From Acidobacteriota bacterium (lineage in GTDB: Bacteria; Acidobacteriota; Polarisedimenticolia; JAPUIV01), in assembly GCA_027296665.1 (NCBI GenBank), contig JAPUIV010000037.1, positions 1 through 12,343 of the forward strand: DNA of 12,343 nt. The letters are read 5' to 3'. The position numbers and the translations under genes are program-made. Positions 6,535 to 12,343 of this stretch are shown one piece after another (the first letter of the stretch is position 1; each line of letters begins with the position of its first letter). The notes beneath the pieces were generated by a model. The model was given only the letters and a program-made list of their open reading frames with translations. It did not search any database and was not told the origin of the DNA.

Positions 6535-7827
6535 AAGCGAACCGGCGCCGGCGGCCGGCGCAGTTGCGATCGAGGGGTCGAGGATCAACTGCTCGAACAC
6601 CCATGGCGTGCCGGGCAAGCCGCGCAGGGGGCGGCCGTTGAAGAAAAAGGTGGGGGTGCTGGAGACCCCGAGAGCGGAAGCCTCCTGAATATCCCGCCGC
6701 ACCGCGTCGCGACCCTGGTTGGAGTTCAGGCAGCCCCGGAACCGGTTGCGGTCCAGGCCAATCCGGCCGGCGATCTCCTCGAGGGCGGTCCGGTCAACCC
6801 GCCCCTTCAAATGAAACGCCTCGTCGTGATATTCCCAGAATTTCCCCTGCGCGTGGGCGCAGACCCCTCCCTCCGCCAGCAGGCAGGCCCCCGGGTGGAT
6901 ATTTTGCTGAAGGTTCGGGTTGCAGGAGATGTCGAGTGGATAGTTCCGGAACACGAACCGGGCATGGTCACGGGTGTTGGCCGCGACGATCTTGACCATA
7001 TCGGCCGCCCGCCGGCAGAAGGGGCAGCGGAAGTCGCTGAACTCGATTATGGTCATCGGCGCTTCCGGATTACCGAGGGCGGGGAAACCTTCCGATTGGA
7101 CATTCACCGGCTGGACACGGGAGAAGACCTGGCGGATCTGCGCGAGCTGGGCGTCGCCGACCGCGCTGGTCGATTGCGAATAGAGGAGAAAGCCGCCGAC
7201 CACAACGAGCATCACCAGGAGATTCATGCCGAACAGGAGACCCTTGGCGACATTTTGATAATATTTCCCACCACCGGGATCATCGGTGATCCGGAACCGC
7301 GGGAAAATGGCCGAGAGTTCCAGGGCCGCCTTCCCCCGCCCCCGGAATACGCCGATCAGGATCAGAAGGAGGGCGATGTTCACCCCGTAGGTGGCGACGC
7401 AGAGCGGGCAGATGACCTGGATCCGGAACACCATGATCGACCCGAGGTAGAGATCGAACAGGACCGCCAGGCAGGACAGGAAGAAGGCCCAGAGAAGAAA
7501 CGGCCGGCGTTGATCTTCCCGGAAGATCAGGGCGCCCAGGCCGAGAGTCGTCAGGGTCAGGTAGAAGAGGATCCCCCAGATCGAAACCGGTATGCCAAGC
7601 AACTGGGCATATTGACTGGCGGTGACGGCATGGCAGGCGAGGCCCGGGCCGGTGCCGCAGAGAGCCGAGCCCTCGACTTGGCCCACCAGGAGGGTCAGGT
7701 GGAGCTGGGTAAGGTAGCCGGCGAGGAACAATCCCGCCACCGACAGGACGAGGACAAGAGCGCCCCGGAGCCTGCCGGTCCGGCCTCCCGTTACCGGGTT
7801 CGGATCCTGTGATTCATTCTTTGACAT
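6529..7827 (-). CDS. VKOR-DsbA fusion, envelope disulfide-bond formation protein
   Basis: This 432-aa fusion carries out oxidative protein folding in the cell envelope. The N-terminal half (about 22-162) is a vitamin K epoxide reductase-type membrane domain with four hydrophobic segments, the loop cysteine pair C57 and C65, the S71-x-Y73-A-x-L-x-G-I-P motif, and the quinone-proximal C140-P-L-C143. A further membrane segment (193-216) leads to a DsbA-like thioredoxin domain with C268-P-F-C271 and the cis-proline at T391-P392. In known VKOR systems, electrons pass from substrate thiols to the DsbA domain, then the loop cysteines, then CxxC and quinone. Extra cysteines (C302, C315, C323, C366) lie in the thioredoxin domain's helical insert. 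ATG at 7827 is preferred over TTG at 7836; neither has a clear ribosome binding site, and a predicted promoter lies almost against the start. It is divergent from a TauE/SafE permease gene. All redox cysteines are present. Confidence 0.95.
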   Translation of the reverse strand: MSKNESQDPNPVTGGRTGRLRGALVLVLSVAGLFLAGYLTQLHLTLLVGQVEGSALCGTGPGLACHAVTASQYAQLLGIPVSIWGILFYLTLTTLGLGALIFREDQRRPFLLWAFFLSCLAVLFDLYLGSIMVFRIQVICPLCVATYGVNIALLLILIGVFRGRGKAALELSAIFPRFRITDDPGGGKYYQNVAKGLLFGMNLLVMLVVVGGFLLYSQSTSAVGDAQLAQIRQVFSRVQPVNVQSEGFPALGNPEAPMTIIEFSDFRCPFCRRAADMVKIVAANTRDHARFVFRNYPLDISCNPNLQQNIHPGACLLAEGGVCAHAQGKFWEYHDEAFHLKGRVDRTALEEIAGRIGLDRNRFRGCLNSNQGRDAVRRDIQEASALGVSSTPTFFFNGRPLRGLPGTPWVFEQLILDPSIATAPAAGAGSLP

Positions 7828-7847
7828 GAAACCCAATGGATCATACT
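7821..7847 (+). promoter_or_regulatory. Promoter candidate for the TauE/SafE permease gene
   Basis: A perfect TTGACA (7821-7826) overlaps the start codon of the divergent gene. The nearest -10 match is CATACT (7842-7847, 4 of 6) with a short 15-base spacer. Transcription would begin near 7854, about 26 bases before ATG at 7880. The short spacing is a weakness, and could mean that an activator is needed. Confidence 0.35.
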
Positions 7848-7868
7848 GAAGGAAGACCGATCCTTCAA
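7840..7868 (-). promoter_or_regulatory. Sigma70-like promoter for the VKOR-DsbA gene
   Basis: On the minus strand TTGAAG (7868-7863) and TATGAT (7845-7840, 5 of 6 to TATAAT) are separated by the ideal 17 bases. Transcription would start near 7833, only about six bases before ATG at 7827, so the message may be almost leaderless. That agrees with the lack of a ribosome binding site there. Confidence 0.5.
7847..7867. promoter_or_regulatory. Palindromic operator candidate in the divergent intergenic region
   Basis: TGAAGGA (7847-7853) and TCCTTCA (7861-7867) form a perfect 7-base inverted repeat around a 7-base centre. It fills most of the -10/-35 spacer of the minus-strand promoter, overlaps its -35, and covers the -10 edge and start point of the plus-strand promoter candidate. 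A dimeric regulator bound here could control both genes. It could also fold as a small RNA hairpin. No regulator gene is in the window. Confidence 0.45.
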
Positions 7869-7879
7869 CTAATAAATCG

Positions 7880-8668
7880 ATGAACTACCTTGTGGTCACC
7901 GCCGCCGCCCTCCTGGCCGCGGTCATTTCCCTGTTTTCGGGATTCGGTCTCGGTACCATTCTGATGCCGGTTCTGGCCCTGTTTTTCCCGGTCGAGGCGG
8001 CCATCGCGGCGACCGCCGCGGTCCACCTGGCGAACAATCTGTTCAAGGGGATGCTGTTCGGTAAATTCGCGCGGTTCCCCGTGGTCATTCGCTTCGCCGT
8101 CCCGGCGGGGCTTCTCGCCATCGTCGGGGCCTGGGCCCTCCAGACCCTGGCAGGTTCCCCTCCGCTTCTGGAGTACAGGATTGCCGGACTCTTGTTCGCG
8201 CCCACCCCGATCGGTCTGCTGGTCGGTGCGGTCATCCTGACCTTTGCCCTGTTCGAGCTTCTTCCCGGTCTGGATCGCCTCACCTTCGATCCGAGGTTCC
8301 TGTCGATCGGCGGAGCGTTGTCGGGTTTCTTCGGAGGTCTCTCCGGCCACCAGGGAGCGGTGCGGACGGCCTTCCTGAGCCGGGCGGGGCTGGGAAAGGA
8401 GGCCTTCATAGGGACCATGATCCTCTGCGCCATCGTGGTCGATGTCGTCCGGCTCCTGGTTTACGGCGCGCACGGTTTCGGCGGAAAGGGATTTTTCAGC
8501 GGCCGGTTCACCGATTCCGGCCTGATCCCGGCGGCGGTTTTCGCCGCGTTCCTCGGTTCCTGGATCGGCACCCGCCTGGTCCGGAAGGTGACCCTCGGCG
8601 GCCTGCACCGGCTGATCGGTATCCTGCTGATCCTCTTTGCCCTTGCCCTGGCGTCGGGCTGGATCTGA
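7880..8668 (+). CDS. TauE/SafE family permease (sulfite/sulfonate exporter-like)
   Basis: This 262-aa protein is hydrophobic throughout, with about seven to eight membrane segments. It has the family's internal duplication: the first half carries G21-F-G-L-G-T near the N-terminus, and the second half carries G152-G-L-S-G-H-Q-G-A-V-R162, the best-conserved TauE/SafE motif. The family includes putative exporters of sulfite, sulfoacetate and other organic or thiol anions, but most members have no proven substrate and none can be assigned here. Length is normal for the family. The ATG lacks a good ribosome binding site: GAAGGA at 7848-7853 is too far away and belongs to the palindrome. The divergent, probably co-regulated disulfide-forming gene makes a sulfur or redox-stress substrate plausible, as inference only. 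It ends 22 bp from the convergent alcohol dehydrogenase gene, with only a 5-bp stem (8683-8687 with 8693-8697) between them. Confidence 0.9.
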   Translation: MNYLVVTAAALLAAVISLFSGFGLGTILMPVLALFFPVEAAIAATAAVHLANNLFKGMLFGKFARFPVVIRFAVPAGLLAIVGAWALQTLAGSPPLLEYRIAGLLFAPTPIGLLVGAVILTFALFELLPGLDRLTFDPRFLSIGGALSGFFGGLSGHQGAVRTAFLSRAGLGKEAFIGTMILCAIVVDVVRLLVYGAHGFGGKGFFSGRFTDSGLIPAAVFAAFLGSWIGTRLVRKVTLGGLHRLIGILLILFALALASGWI

Positions 8669-8690
8669 TCCCGGGAAAGATGCCGGTCTT

Positions 8691-9707
8691 CTACCGGGCG
8701 GCGGAGAACTCCAGGACCGCCCGGAAGCGGATCTCCCCATCGAGCATTTTCCCGTAGGCGGTCTGGACTTCTTGAAGGGGGAAAGTCTGGATCATCGGCC
8801 GGATCTTTTTTTCCACTGCGAAGTTCAATGTGTCGGTCGAGTCCTGCGCGTGCCCGGAGGGCCAGCCCTGGATGGAACGCCGCCCGGAGATCAGGTCGAT
8901 GGCATTCACCTGGAACGGTTCCATGGCGCCGGCCACGACGATCAGGCGGCCGTCGCGGCCCAGGGCGGGGATGAGGGCGGAGATCGACCTGGCGTCGGGC
9001 GCGGTCGCCACGATCACACGGGCGCCGCCCATCTTCTGGAGGGCCGGGCCCACCTCATCGGCGGCCGCGTCGATGAATTCTCCGGCGCCGAGCTTTTCCG
9101 CCAGTTCGCGTTTGGCCGGCCCGCGGCTGATCGCCGCCACCCGGAATCCGAGCGCGTCGGCGAATAGCAGGCCGAGATGGCCGAGGCCGCCGAGGCCCTG
9201 GATCGCCACCAGATCGCCGGGGCGGGCTCCCGAGTGCCTGAGGGAGTTGAACATGGTCACGCCGGCGCACAGCAAGGGCGCGGCCTCGGCCATGGAGATC
9301 CCCTCCGGAATCCTGGCGATCGATTCGATCGGCGCGAGCATATATTCCGCGTACCCGCCATCGCGGGTGATCCCGGTTATGGTGCCGTTCTCGCACAGGA
9401 CGATATCGCCGGCCCGGCATGCCGGGCAGTCGCCGCAGTTGCCGCCGAACCAGCCGACCCCGACCTTCTCCCCGGCCTGGAACTTATCGGCGCCCTCGCC
9501 GCAGGCATCAATGACGCCGGCCACCTCGTGGCCTGGCACGCGCGGCAGTTCCAGGCCGGGCCAGAGGGCCTCGGCGACGAATTGATCGCTATGGCAGATG
9601 CCGCAGGCGCGCACCCGGATCCGGACCTGTCCCGGTCCCGGCTCCGGGGTCGGCCTATCTTCGATCTCGAAAGGTTCCCCGGCCCGATGAATGACCGCAG
9701 CTTTCAT
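8691..9707 (-). CDS. Zinc-dependent alcohol dehydrogenase (MDR family)
   Basis: This 338-aa cytoplasmic oxidoreductase should interconvert alcohols and aldehydes or ketones. Catalytic zinc ligands are C38 (C-G-I-C-H-S-D), H60 (G-H-E) and C147 (L-L-C-A-G). The structural zinc site has all four cysteines: C91, C94, C97 and C105. The Rossmann motif G-L-G-G-L-G is at 171-176. After the second beta strand the sequence reads I193-S-R195 rather than the Asp seen in NAD-dependent enzymes, which suggests NADP(H). The H-S-D motif and length fit the broad-substrate aldehyde/alcohol group rather than glutathione-dependent formaldehyde dehydrogenase; the natural substrate is unknown. An in-frame upstream extension to 9779 exists, but the strong AGGAGG at 9713-9718 fixes the start at 9707. 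It follows the DUF3179-like gene by 14 bp and is the last gene of the minus-strand operon. Confidence 0.93.
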   Translation of the reverse strand: MKAAVIHRAGEPFEIEDRPTPEPGPGQVRIRVRACGICHSDQFVAEALWPGLELPRVPGHEVAGVIDACGEGADKFQAGEKVGVGWFGGNCGDCPACRAGDIVLCENGTITGITRDGGYAEYMLAPIESIARIPEGISMAEAAPLLCAGVTMFNSLRHSGARPGDLVAIQGLGGLGHLGLLFADALGFRVAAISRGPAKRELAEKLGAGEFIDAAADEVGPALQKMGGARVIVATAPDARSISALIPALGRDGRLIVVAGAMEPFQVNAIDLISGRRSIQGWPSGHAQDSTDTLNFAVEKKIRPMIQTFPLQEVQTAYGKMLDGEIRFRAVLEFSAAR

Positions 9708-9712
9708 GTTGT

Positions 9713-9718
9713 CCTCCT
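9713..9718 (-). promoter_or_regulatory. Strong ribosome binding site of the alcohol dehydrogenase
   Basis: AGGAGG on the minus strand, five bases before ATG at 9707. It is the strongest Shine-Dalgarno seen in the window and rules out the longer start at 9779. It suggests the last gene of the operon may be translated more strongly than those before it. Confidence 0.8.
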
Positions 9719-9721
9719 GAA

Positions 9722-10384
9722 TCAGCGCCGGGATCGTTTGTTCTTGAAGACCTTGGAATCGGGAAAGAAACGGAGCCATCCCGACTGGTAGGCGAGAACG
9801 CCGGACAGGAGAGTCCCCTCCGGATCGACCGCCCAGGCGGTCATCTCTTTTTTCTCGTAGAGGATCTTGATCTTTTCTCCATTGAGCTCGGCCTGGATCG
9901 GTAAATCAGCCTTGTTCAATTCCCGGAATGGGAAGAAGAGAGATTCCTCTCCCGCCGCGATCCCCAGTCCCAGACTGGAGGTATCGTGCATCTTGAGGGT
10001 CCGATCGCGTTCCGATCCGGGCCTGAAGTAATAGTAGGGCCGCCCGTTGCCATTCTTCGCAACCACCACCCGGGAGTCAATCACCTCGTACATCGCCAGG
10101 AAGCGGATCGGGAAGGCGACCGCCTGGCCGTCGAGAACCACCCCGAGTACCAGGTCGCTGTCATTGATCGGCGCGGCCGCGGCCGGCACCGAGGGAAGAT
10201 CGTCGGGGGCGGGGTGAACTTTCACCTCCACGTCCCAGGTGGGTCCGCCGGGACGGGATTGCATGTGCCCCTTGACCGTCTTGCGGGGCGGGAGAGGTTT
10301 CTTCTCCTCTTCCTCCGCCCGGACCGGGGTGCCGGCCAGGAGCGGGATCATCAAGGCTAGGAGGACCCTCCCCCCCACCCTCAT
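9722..10384 (-). CDS. Exported DUF3179-like protein lacking cysteines
   Basis: This 220-aa protein has a Sec signal peptide (R2, hydrophobic core 7-18, likely cleavage at V-R-A23|E24), then an acidic and Lys/Pro-rich linker to about residue 75. The core resembles DUF3179: V79-L-G-V-V-L-D-G-Q-A-V-A-F-P-I-R94 followed by Y99-E-V-I-D, and near the C-terminus A-Y-Q-S-G-W-L-R-F-F-P-D-S (198-210), matching the family's usual ending with an aromatic stretch before F-x-P-D. The family's central C-P-L-C segment is missing and the protein has no cysteine at all. DUF3179 has no proven function; a periplasmic role is likely. The ATG overlaps the M20 peptidase stop as ATGA, so the two are translationally coupled. 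Family membership is probable but divergent, and rests on motif memory rather than a profile search. Confidence 0.7.
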   Translation of the reverse strand: MRVGGRVLLALMIPLLAGTPVRAEEEEKKPLPPRKTVKGHMQSRPGGPTWDVEVKVHPAPDDLPSVPAAAAPINDSDLVLGVVLDGQAVAFPIRFLAMYEVIDSRVVVAKNGNGRPYYYFRPGSERDRTLKMHDTSSLGLGIAAGEESLFFPFRELNKADLPIQAELNGEKIKILYEKKEMTAWAVDPEGTLLSGVLAYQSGWLRFFPDSKVFKNKRSRR

Positions 10385-11781
10385 TTTGCCGCCTCGACCA
10401 CGATCCGGTACAGCAGCTCCGTCCCCCAGATGAAGGAGTCCACGCGGATCCTCTCGTTGTTCGCGTGCATGGTGCGGATCTCCTCTTCCTGGATCGGGAA
10501 GGGGAGCAGGCCGTAGGCCAGGACGCCGCGCTTGCGCAACACCTGGGAGTCGGTGCCGCCCGCCGACATGTAGGGAACCACCGGAACCCCGGGGGCCATC
10601 GCCTCGATGACCGAACGGATGGTTTGGAACAAGGGACTATCGACCGGAGAGGGGCCCGGCCGCGGTTCCGGTTCCCGGGCGAACCGCAACTCGACCTGAT
10701 CGTCATCGATCACCTTTCGTAATTGCCTGGCGAATTTGTCCAGATCGGTTCCCGGCAGGAGCCTGCAGTTCAGGTTGGCCCTCGCCTCCGAGGGGATGAC
10801 GTTCTCCTTGATCCCGGCCTTCAGGATGGTCGGGGTGCAGGTGGTCCGGAGCATCGCGTTGTAGTTCGGGTTCACCGAAAGAAGCTCGGCGCACTGCGCG
10901 CCCTCCTCGGGATTTTCCAGCCGGGAGGCGCAGAGCGACAGGCCGCGCGGGAAGATCGGCGCCAGTTGCGTGAAGAACTCCCGGGTGACCGGGTTCAGTT
11001 CGACGGGAAATTTCATCGACCCGATCCGTTCCAGGGCTCGGATCAGCAGGGCGACCGGATTCCCCCCCGTCGGCACCGATGAATGTCCCGACTCGCCGCG
11101 CGCGATCACCTCGAAGTCCTGATAGATCTTCTCGGTGGTCTGGATCGCCACGTAGCGCATCTTGCCGTTTTTCCAGACCACCCGGCCCCCTTCGTTCAAT
11201 GCCATCTCGACATCGAGCAGGTCCGGGTGGTTGGCGAGGAGCCATTTTATCCCGAGCCTTCCCCCGGCCTCCTCGTCCGCCTCGGCGAGGAAGATCAGAT
11301 CGCGCGACAGGCGGACCCGGTTGCGGGCCAGCAGGAGCATGACCTGGAGTTCCGCCGCCGCCATCGATTTGTCGTCCAGGGTGCCACGCCCCCACAGGTA
11401 ACCGTCCTTGACCACCCCCGCGAAGGGAGGGACGCTCCATTCTTTCTCCACCACCGGGACCACATCGATGTGGGACATGATCAGAAGGGGGCGTTTTTCT
11501 CCCGTGCCCTTGTAGCGCACCACGAGACTGCCGCGCCCCGGTTCCGGTTCGAAAAGCTGCGGCTCCAGTCCGGCCTGCCGCAGTTGCCCGGCAAGGTAGG
11601 CCGTCACCTGGGCCTCGTTGCCCGGAGGATTGCTGGTGTCCAACCGGATCAGGGCCTTCAGGTGCTCCAACGCCTCGCGGCCGGCCGCCTGAAAATCGAT
11701 CGGAACGGCCTCATCCGGTTGCTGGGCAAGGAGCAAGGCGGGAAACGACAACATGCACAGGATCGACAGAAATTTTCGCAT
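10381..11781 (-). CDS. Exported M20 family zinc metallopeptidase
   Basis: This 466-aa protein has an N-terminal signal peptide (R2, K3, core 4-18, likely cleavage A19|Q20) and then a full M20 peptidase. Metal-site residues are H104 (S-H-I-D-V), bridging D136 (G-R-G-T-L-D), catalytic base E170 and ligand E171 (D-E-E-A-G-G), the Glu of a later N-E-G-G, and the C-terminal His of T-M-H-A-N-N-E. A dimerisation lid domain occupies about residues 210-350, including the G-H-S-S-V-P motif. The family removes amino acids from dipeptides, N-acyl amino acids or similar amides; the closest named relatives are carboxypeptidase and aminoacylase-1-like enzymes. Exact substrate is unknown. With the signal peptide it should act in the periplasm. 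No ribosome binding site precedes the ATG; the upstream strand is C-rich instead. It lies 36 bp after the TPR gene and overlaps the next gene by 4 bp. Confidence 0.95.
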   Translation of the reverse strand: MRKFLSILCMLSFPALLLAQQPDEAVPIDFQAAGREALEHLKALIRLDTSNPPGNEAQVTAYLAGQLRQAGLEPQLFEPEPGRGSLVVRYKGTGEKRPLLIMSHIDVVPVVEKEWSVPPFAGVVKDGYLWGRGTLDDKSMAAAELQVMLLLARNRVRLSRDLIFLAEADEEAGGRLGIKWLLANHPDLLDVEMALNEGGRVVWKNGKMRYVAIQTTEKIYQDFEVIARGESGHSSVPTGGNPVALLIRALERIGSMKFPVELNPVTREFFTQLAPIFPRGLSLCASRLENPEEGAQCAELLSVNPNYNAMLRTTCTPTILKAGIKENVIPSEARANLNCRLLPGTDLDKFARQLRKVIDDDQVELRFAREPEPRPGPSPVDSPLFQTIRSVIEAMAPGVPVVPYMSAGGTDSQVLRKRGVLAYGLLPFPIQEEEIRTMHANNERIRVDSFIWGTELLYRIVVEAAK

Positions 11782-11799
11782 AATGGAGGGGAGGCTATC

Positions 11800-11818
11800 A
11801 CCCGCCGTTCCCGCGGGT
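11800..11818. repeat. GC-rich hairpin between the TPR and M20 genes
   Basis: ACCCGC (11800-11805) and GCGGGT (11813-11818) are perfect complements around a 7-base loop. The hairpin begins at the last base of the TPR stop codon and lies 18 bases before the M20 start. No T-run follows, so it is not a standard intrinsic terminator. It may attenuate or stabilise a shared message, or mark a weak operon boundary. Confidence 0.35.
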
Positions 11819-12343
11819 CAACTTCCGGACTTCCCGAGGTTTTCGAATCGCCGTTTCATCTCCTCAATCAGGGCCTCGAATTCGGGATCCCCGTGCAGGG
11901 AGGCGAGATCGGGATCGCTGGCTATCCAGGCGGCGCCCGGCCCAATGCCGTAGGAACTGCGCAGGAACTGAAGAGCCTGGTCGCGGTCGCCGGCCAGGGC
12001 CCAGAAGCAGGCCAGGTTATAGGTTCCGGCCAAGCTGTCGGGCATCGCTTTGGCTCGCGCCGCTTGTGCCCGCGCCTCGGCATCCCGTCCCAACTGCAGC
12101 AGCCCGATGGCGAGGGCGGCGCAGGGCTGTTGCGATCGGCCCAGCTCGCAGGCCCGGGATTCGGCATCGGCCGCTCCCTGGAGGTCATTCTCCCCCTTGA
12201 GGGCCCGGCCCAACTGGTGGTAGAAGTACCAGTTGAATGGCTCCAACGCCACCGCCTGGCGGGTGCGGGCGACCGCCTCCCGCTGCCGGCCGGCTTCGTG
12301 ATAAAAAACTCCTAGGTCGGAAAGGACCGGGGCGTTGATCGGA
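11818..12343 (-). CDS. TPR repeat protein, C-terminal part (5' partial)
   Basis: The minus-strand frame is open to the right edge, giving 174 visible residues; an internal GTG at 12252 is not a convincing start because the TPR repeat continues upstream of it. Repeat signatures include G-V-F-Y-H-E-A-G-R-Q-R-E-A-V-A, then A-L-E-P-F-N-W-Y-F-Y-H-Q-L-G-R-A-L, and N-L-A-C-F-W-A-L-A-G-D. The end, with D-P-D-L-A-S-L-H and D-P-E-F-E-A-L-I, is a common closing pattern of long TPR proteins, including TPR regions fused to serine/threonine kinases or adenylate cyclase-type regulators. TPRs are scaffolds for protein contacts. What precedes them here cannot be seen. It is the first visible gene of the minus-strand run and lies 36 bp before the M20 peptidase gene. 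Confidence 0.85.
   Translation of the reverse strand, partial: PINAPVLSDLGVFYHEAGRQREAVARTRQAVALEPFNWYFYHQLGRALKGENDLQGAADAESRACELGRSQQPCAALAIGLLQLGRDAEARAQAARAKAMPDSLAGTYNLACFWALAGDRDQALQFLRSSYGIGPGAAWIASDPDLASLHGDPEFEALIEEMKRRFENLGKSGS

Noticed and set aside
6502..7812. A 436-aa open frame on the plus strand opposite the VKOR-DsbA gene
   Set aside because: Low-complexity Glu/Gly/Arg/Pro composition with no domain, entirely antisense to a gene with clear membrane segments and all redox cysteines.
8669..8697. Intrinsic terminator between the convergent permease and alcohol dehydrogenase genes
   Set aside because: Only a 5-bp stem (CCGGT/ACCGG) with a 5-base loop and no T-run; too weak to call.
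7865..8740. A 291-aa minus-strand frame opposite the TauE/SafE gene
   Set aside because: Gln/Glu/Gly/Arg-rich shadow of a hydrophobic membrane protein gene; no start signal or domain.
11083..12315. A 410-aa open frame on the plus strand spanning the M20 and TPR genes
   Set aside because: It covers two well-supported minus-strand genes and has no domain signature; a shadow frame.

Overview
The window is a gene-dense, GC-rich bacterial chromosome segment with thirteen protein genes. Two of them run off the window edges. No RNA gene, insertion sequence, CRISPR array or phage gene was seen. The mix of genes (family B DNA polymerase, Yip1 and DUF2752 membrane proteins, a VKOR-DsbA fusion, DUF1028, an M20 peptidase with a signal peptide, TPR proteins) suits a Gram-negative-type soil, sediment or subsurface lineage such as Acidobacteriota or a neighbouring phylum. 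That placement is inference from gene content; there is no marker gene here to settle it. Codon usage looks similar across the genes and gives no sign of recent transfer.

Left block (1-4916, + strand): five tightly packed genes, probably one operon. In order they are the C-terminal nuclease end of an AddA/RecB-like helicase-nuclease, a zinc-ribbon Yip1-type membrane protein, a small DUF2752 membrane protein, a complete proofreading family B DNA polymerase of 752 aa, and a lipoprotein with a LolA-like look. Junctions are a 1-bp overlap, 6-bp and 13-bp gaps, and a 4-bp GTGA overlap. The nuclease and polymerase suggest double-strand-break or damage repair. The membrane proteins and the lipoprotein have no known link to that task.

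Middle block (4917-8668): a small basic, helical protein on the minus strand with a good sigma70-like promoter stands divergent from a secreted DUF1028-TPR protein. That gene converges on a VKOR-DsbA fusion, a self-contained disulfide-forming machine of the cell envelope. The fusion gene is divergent from a TauE/SafE-type permease. The 52-bp gap between them, together with the fusion gene's start codon, holds facing promoter-like elements around a perfect 7+7 inverted repeat that looks like a shared operator. This is the most testable regulatory signal in the window.

Right block (8691-12343, minus strand): a probable operon transcribed towards the left. It holds a TPR protein (start lies beyond the window), an exported M20 metallopeptidase, an exported cysteine-free DUF3179-like protein (4-bp ATGA overlap), and a zinc-dependent alcohol dehydrogenase with a strong ribosome binding site.

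I did not find a convincing wholly new system. The best candidates for a second look are the polymerase/membrane-protein operon, the palindromic divergent promoter of the disulfide gene, the DUF1028-TPR fusion and the cysteine-free DUF3179-like protein.
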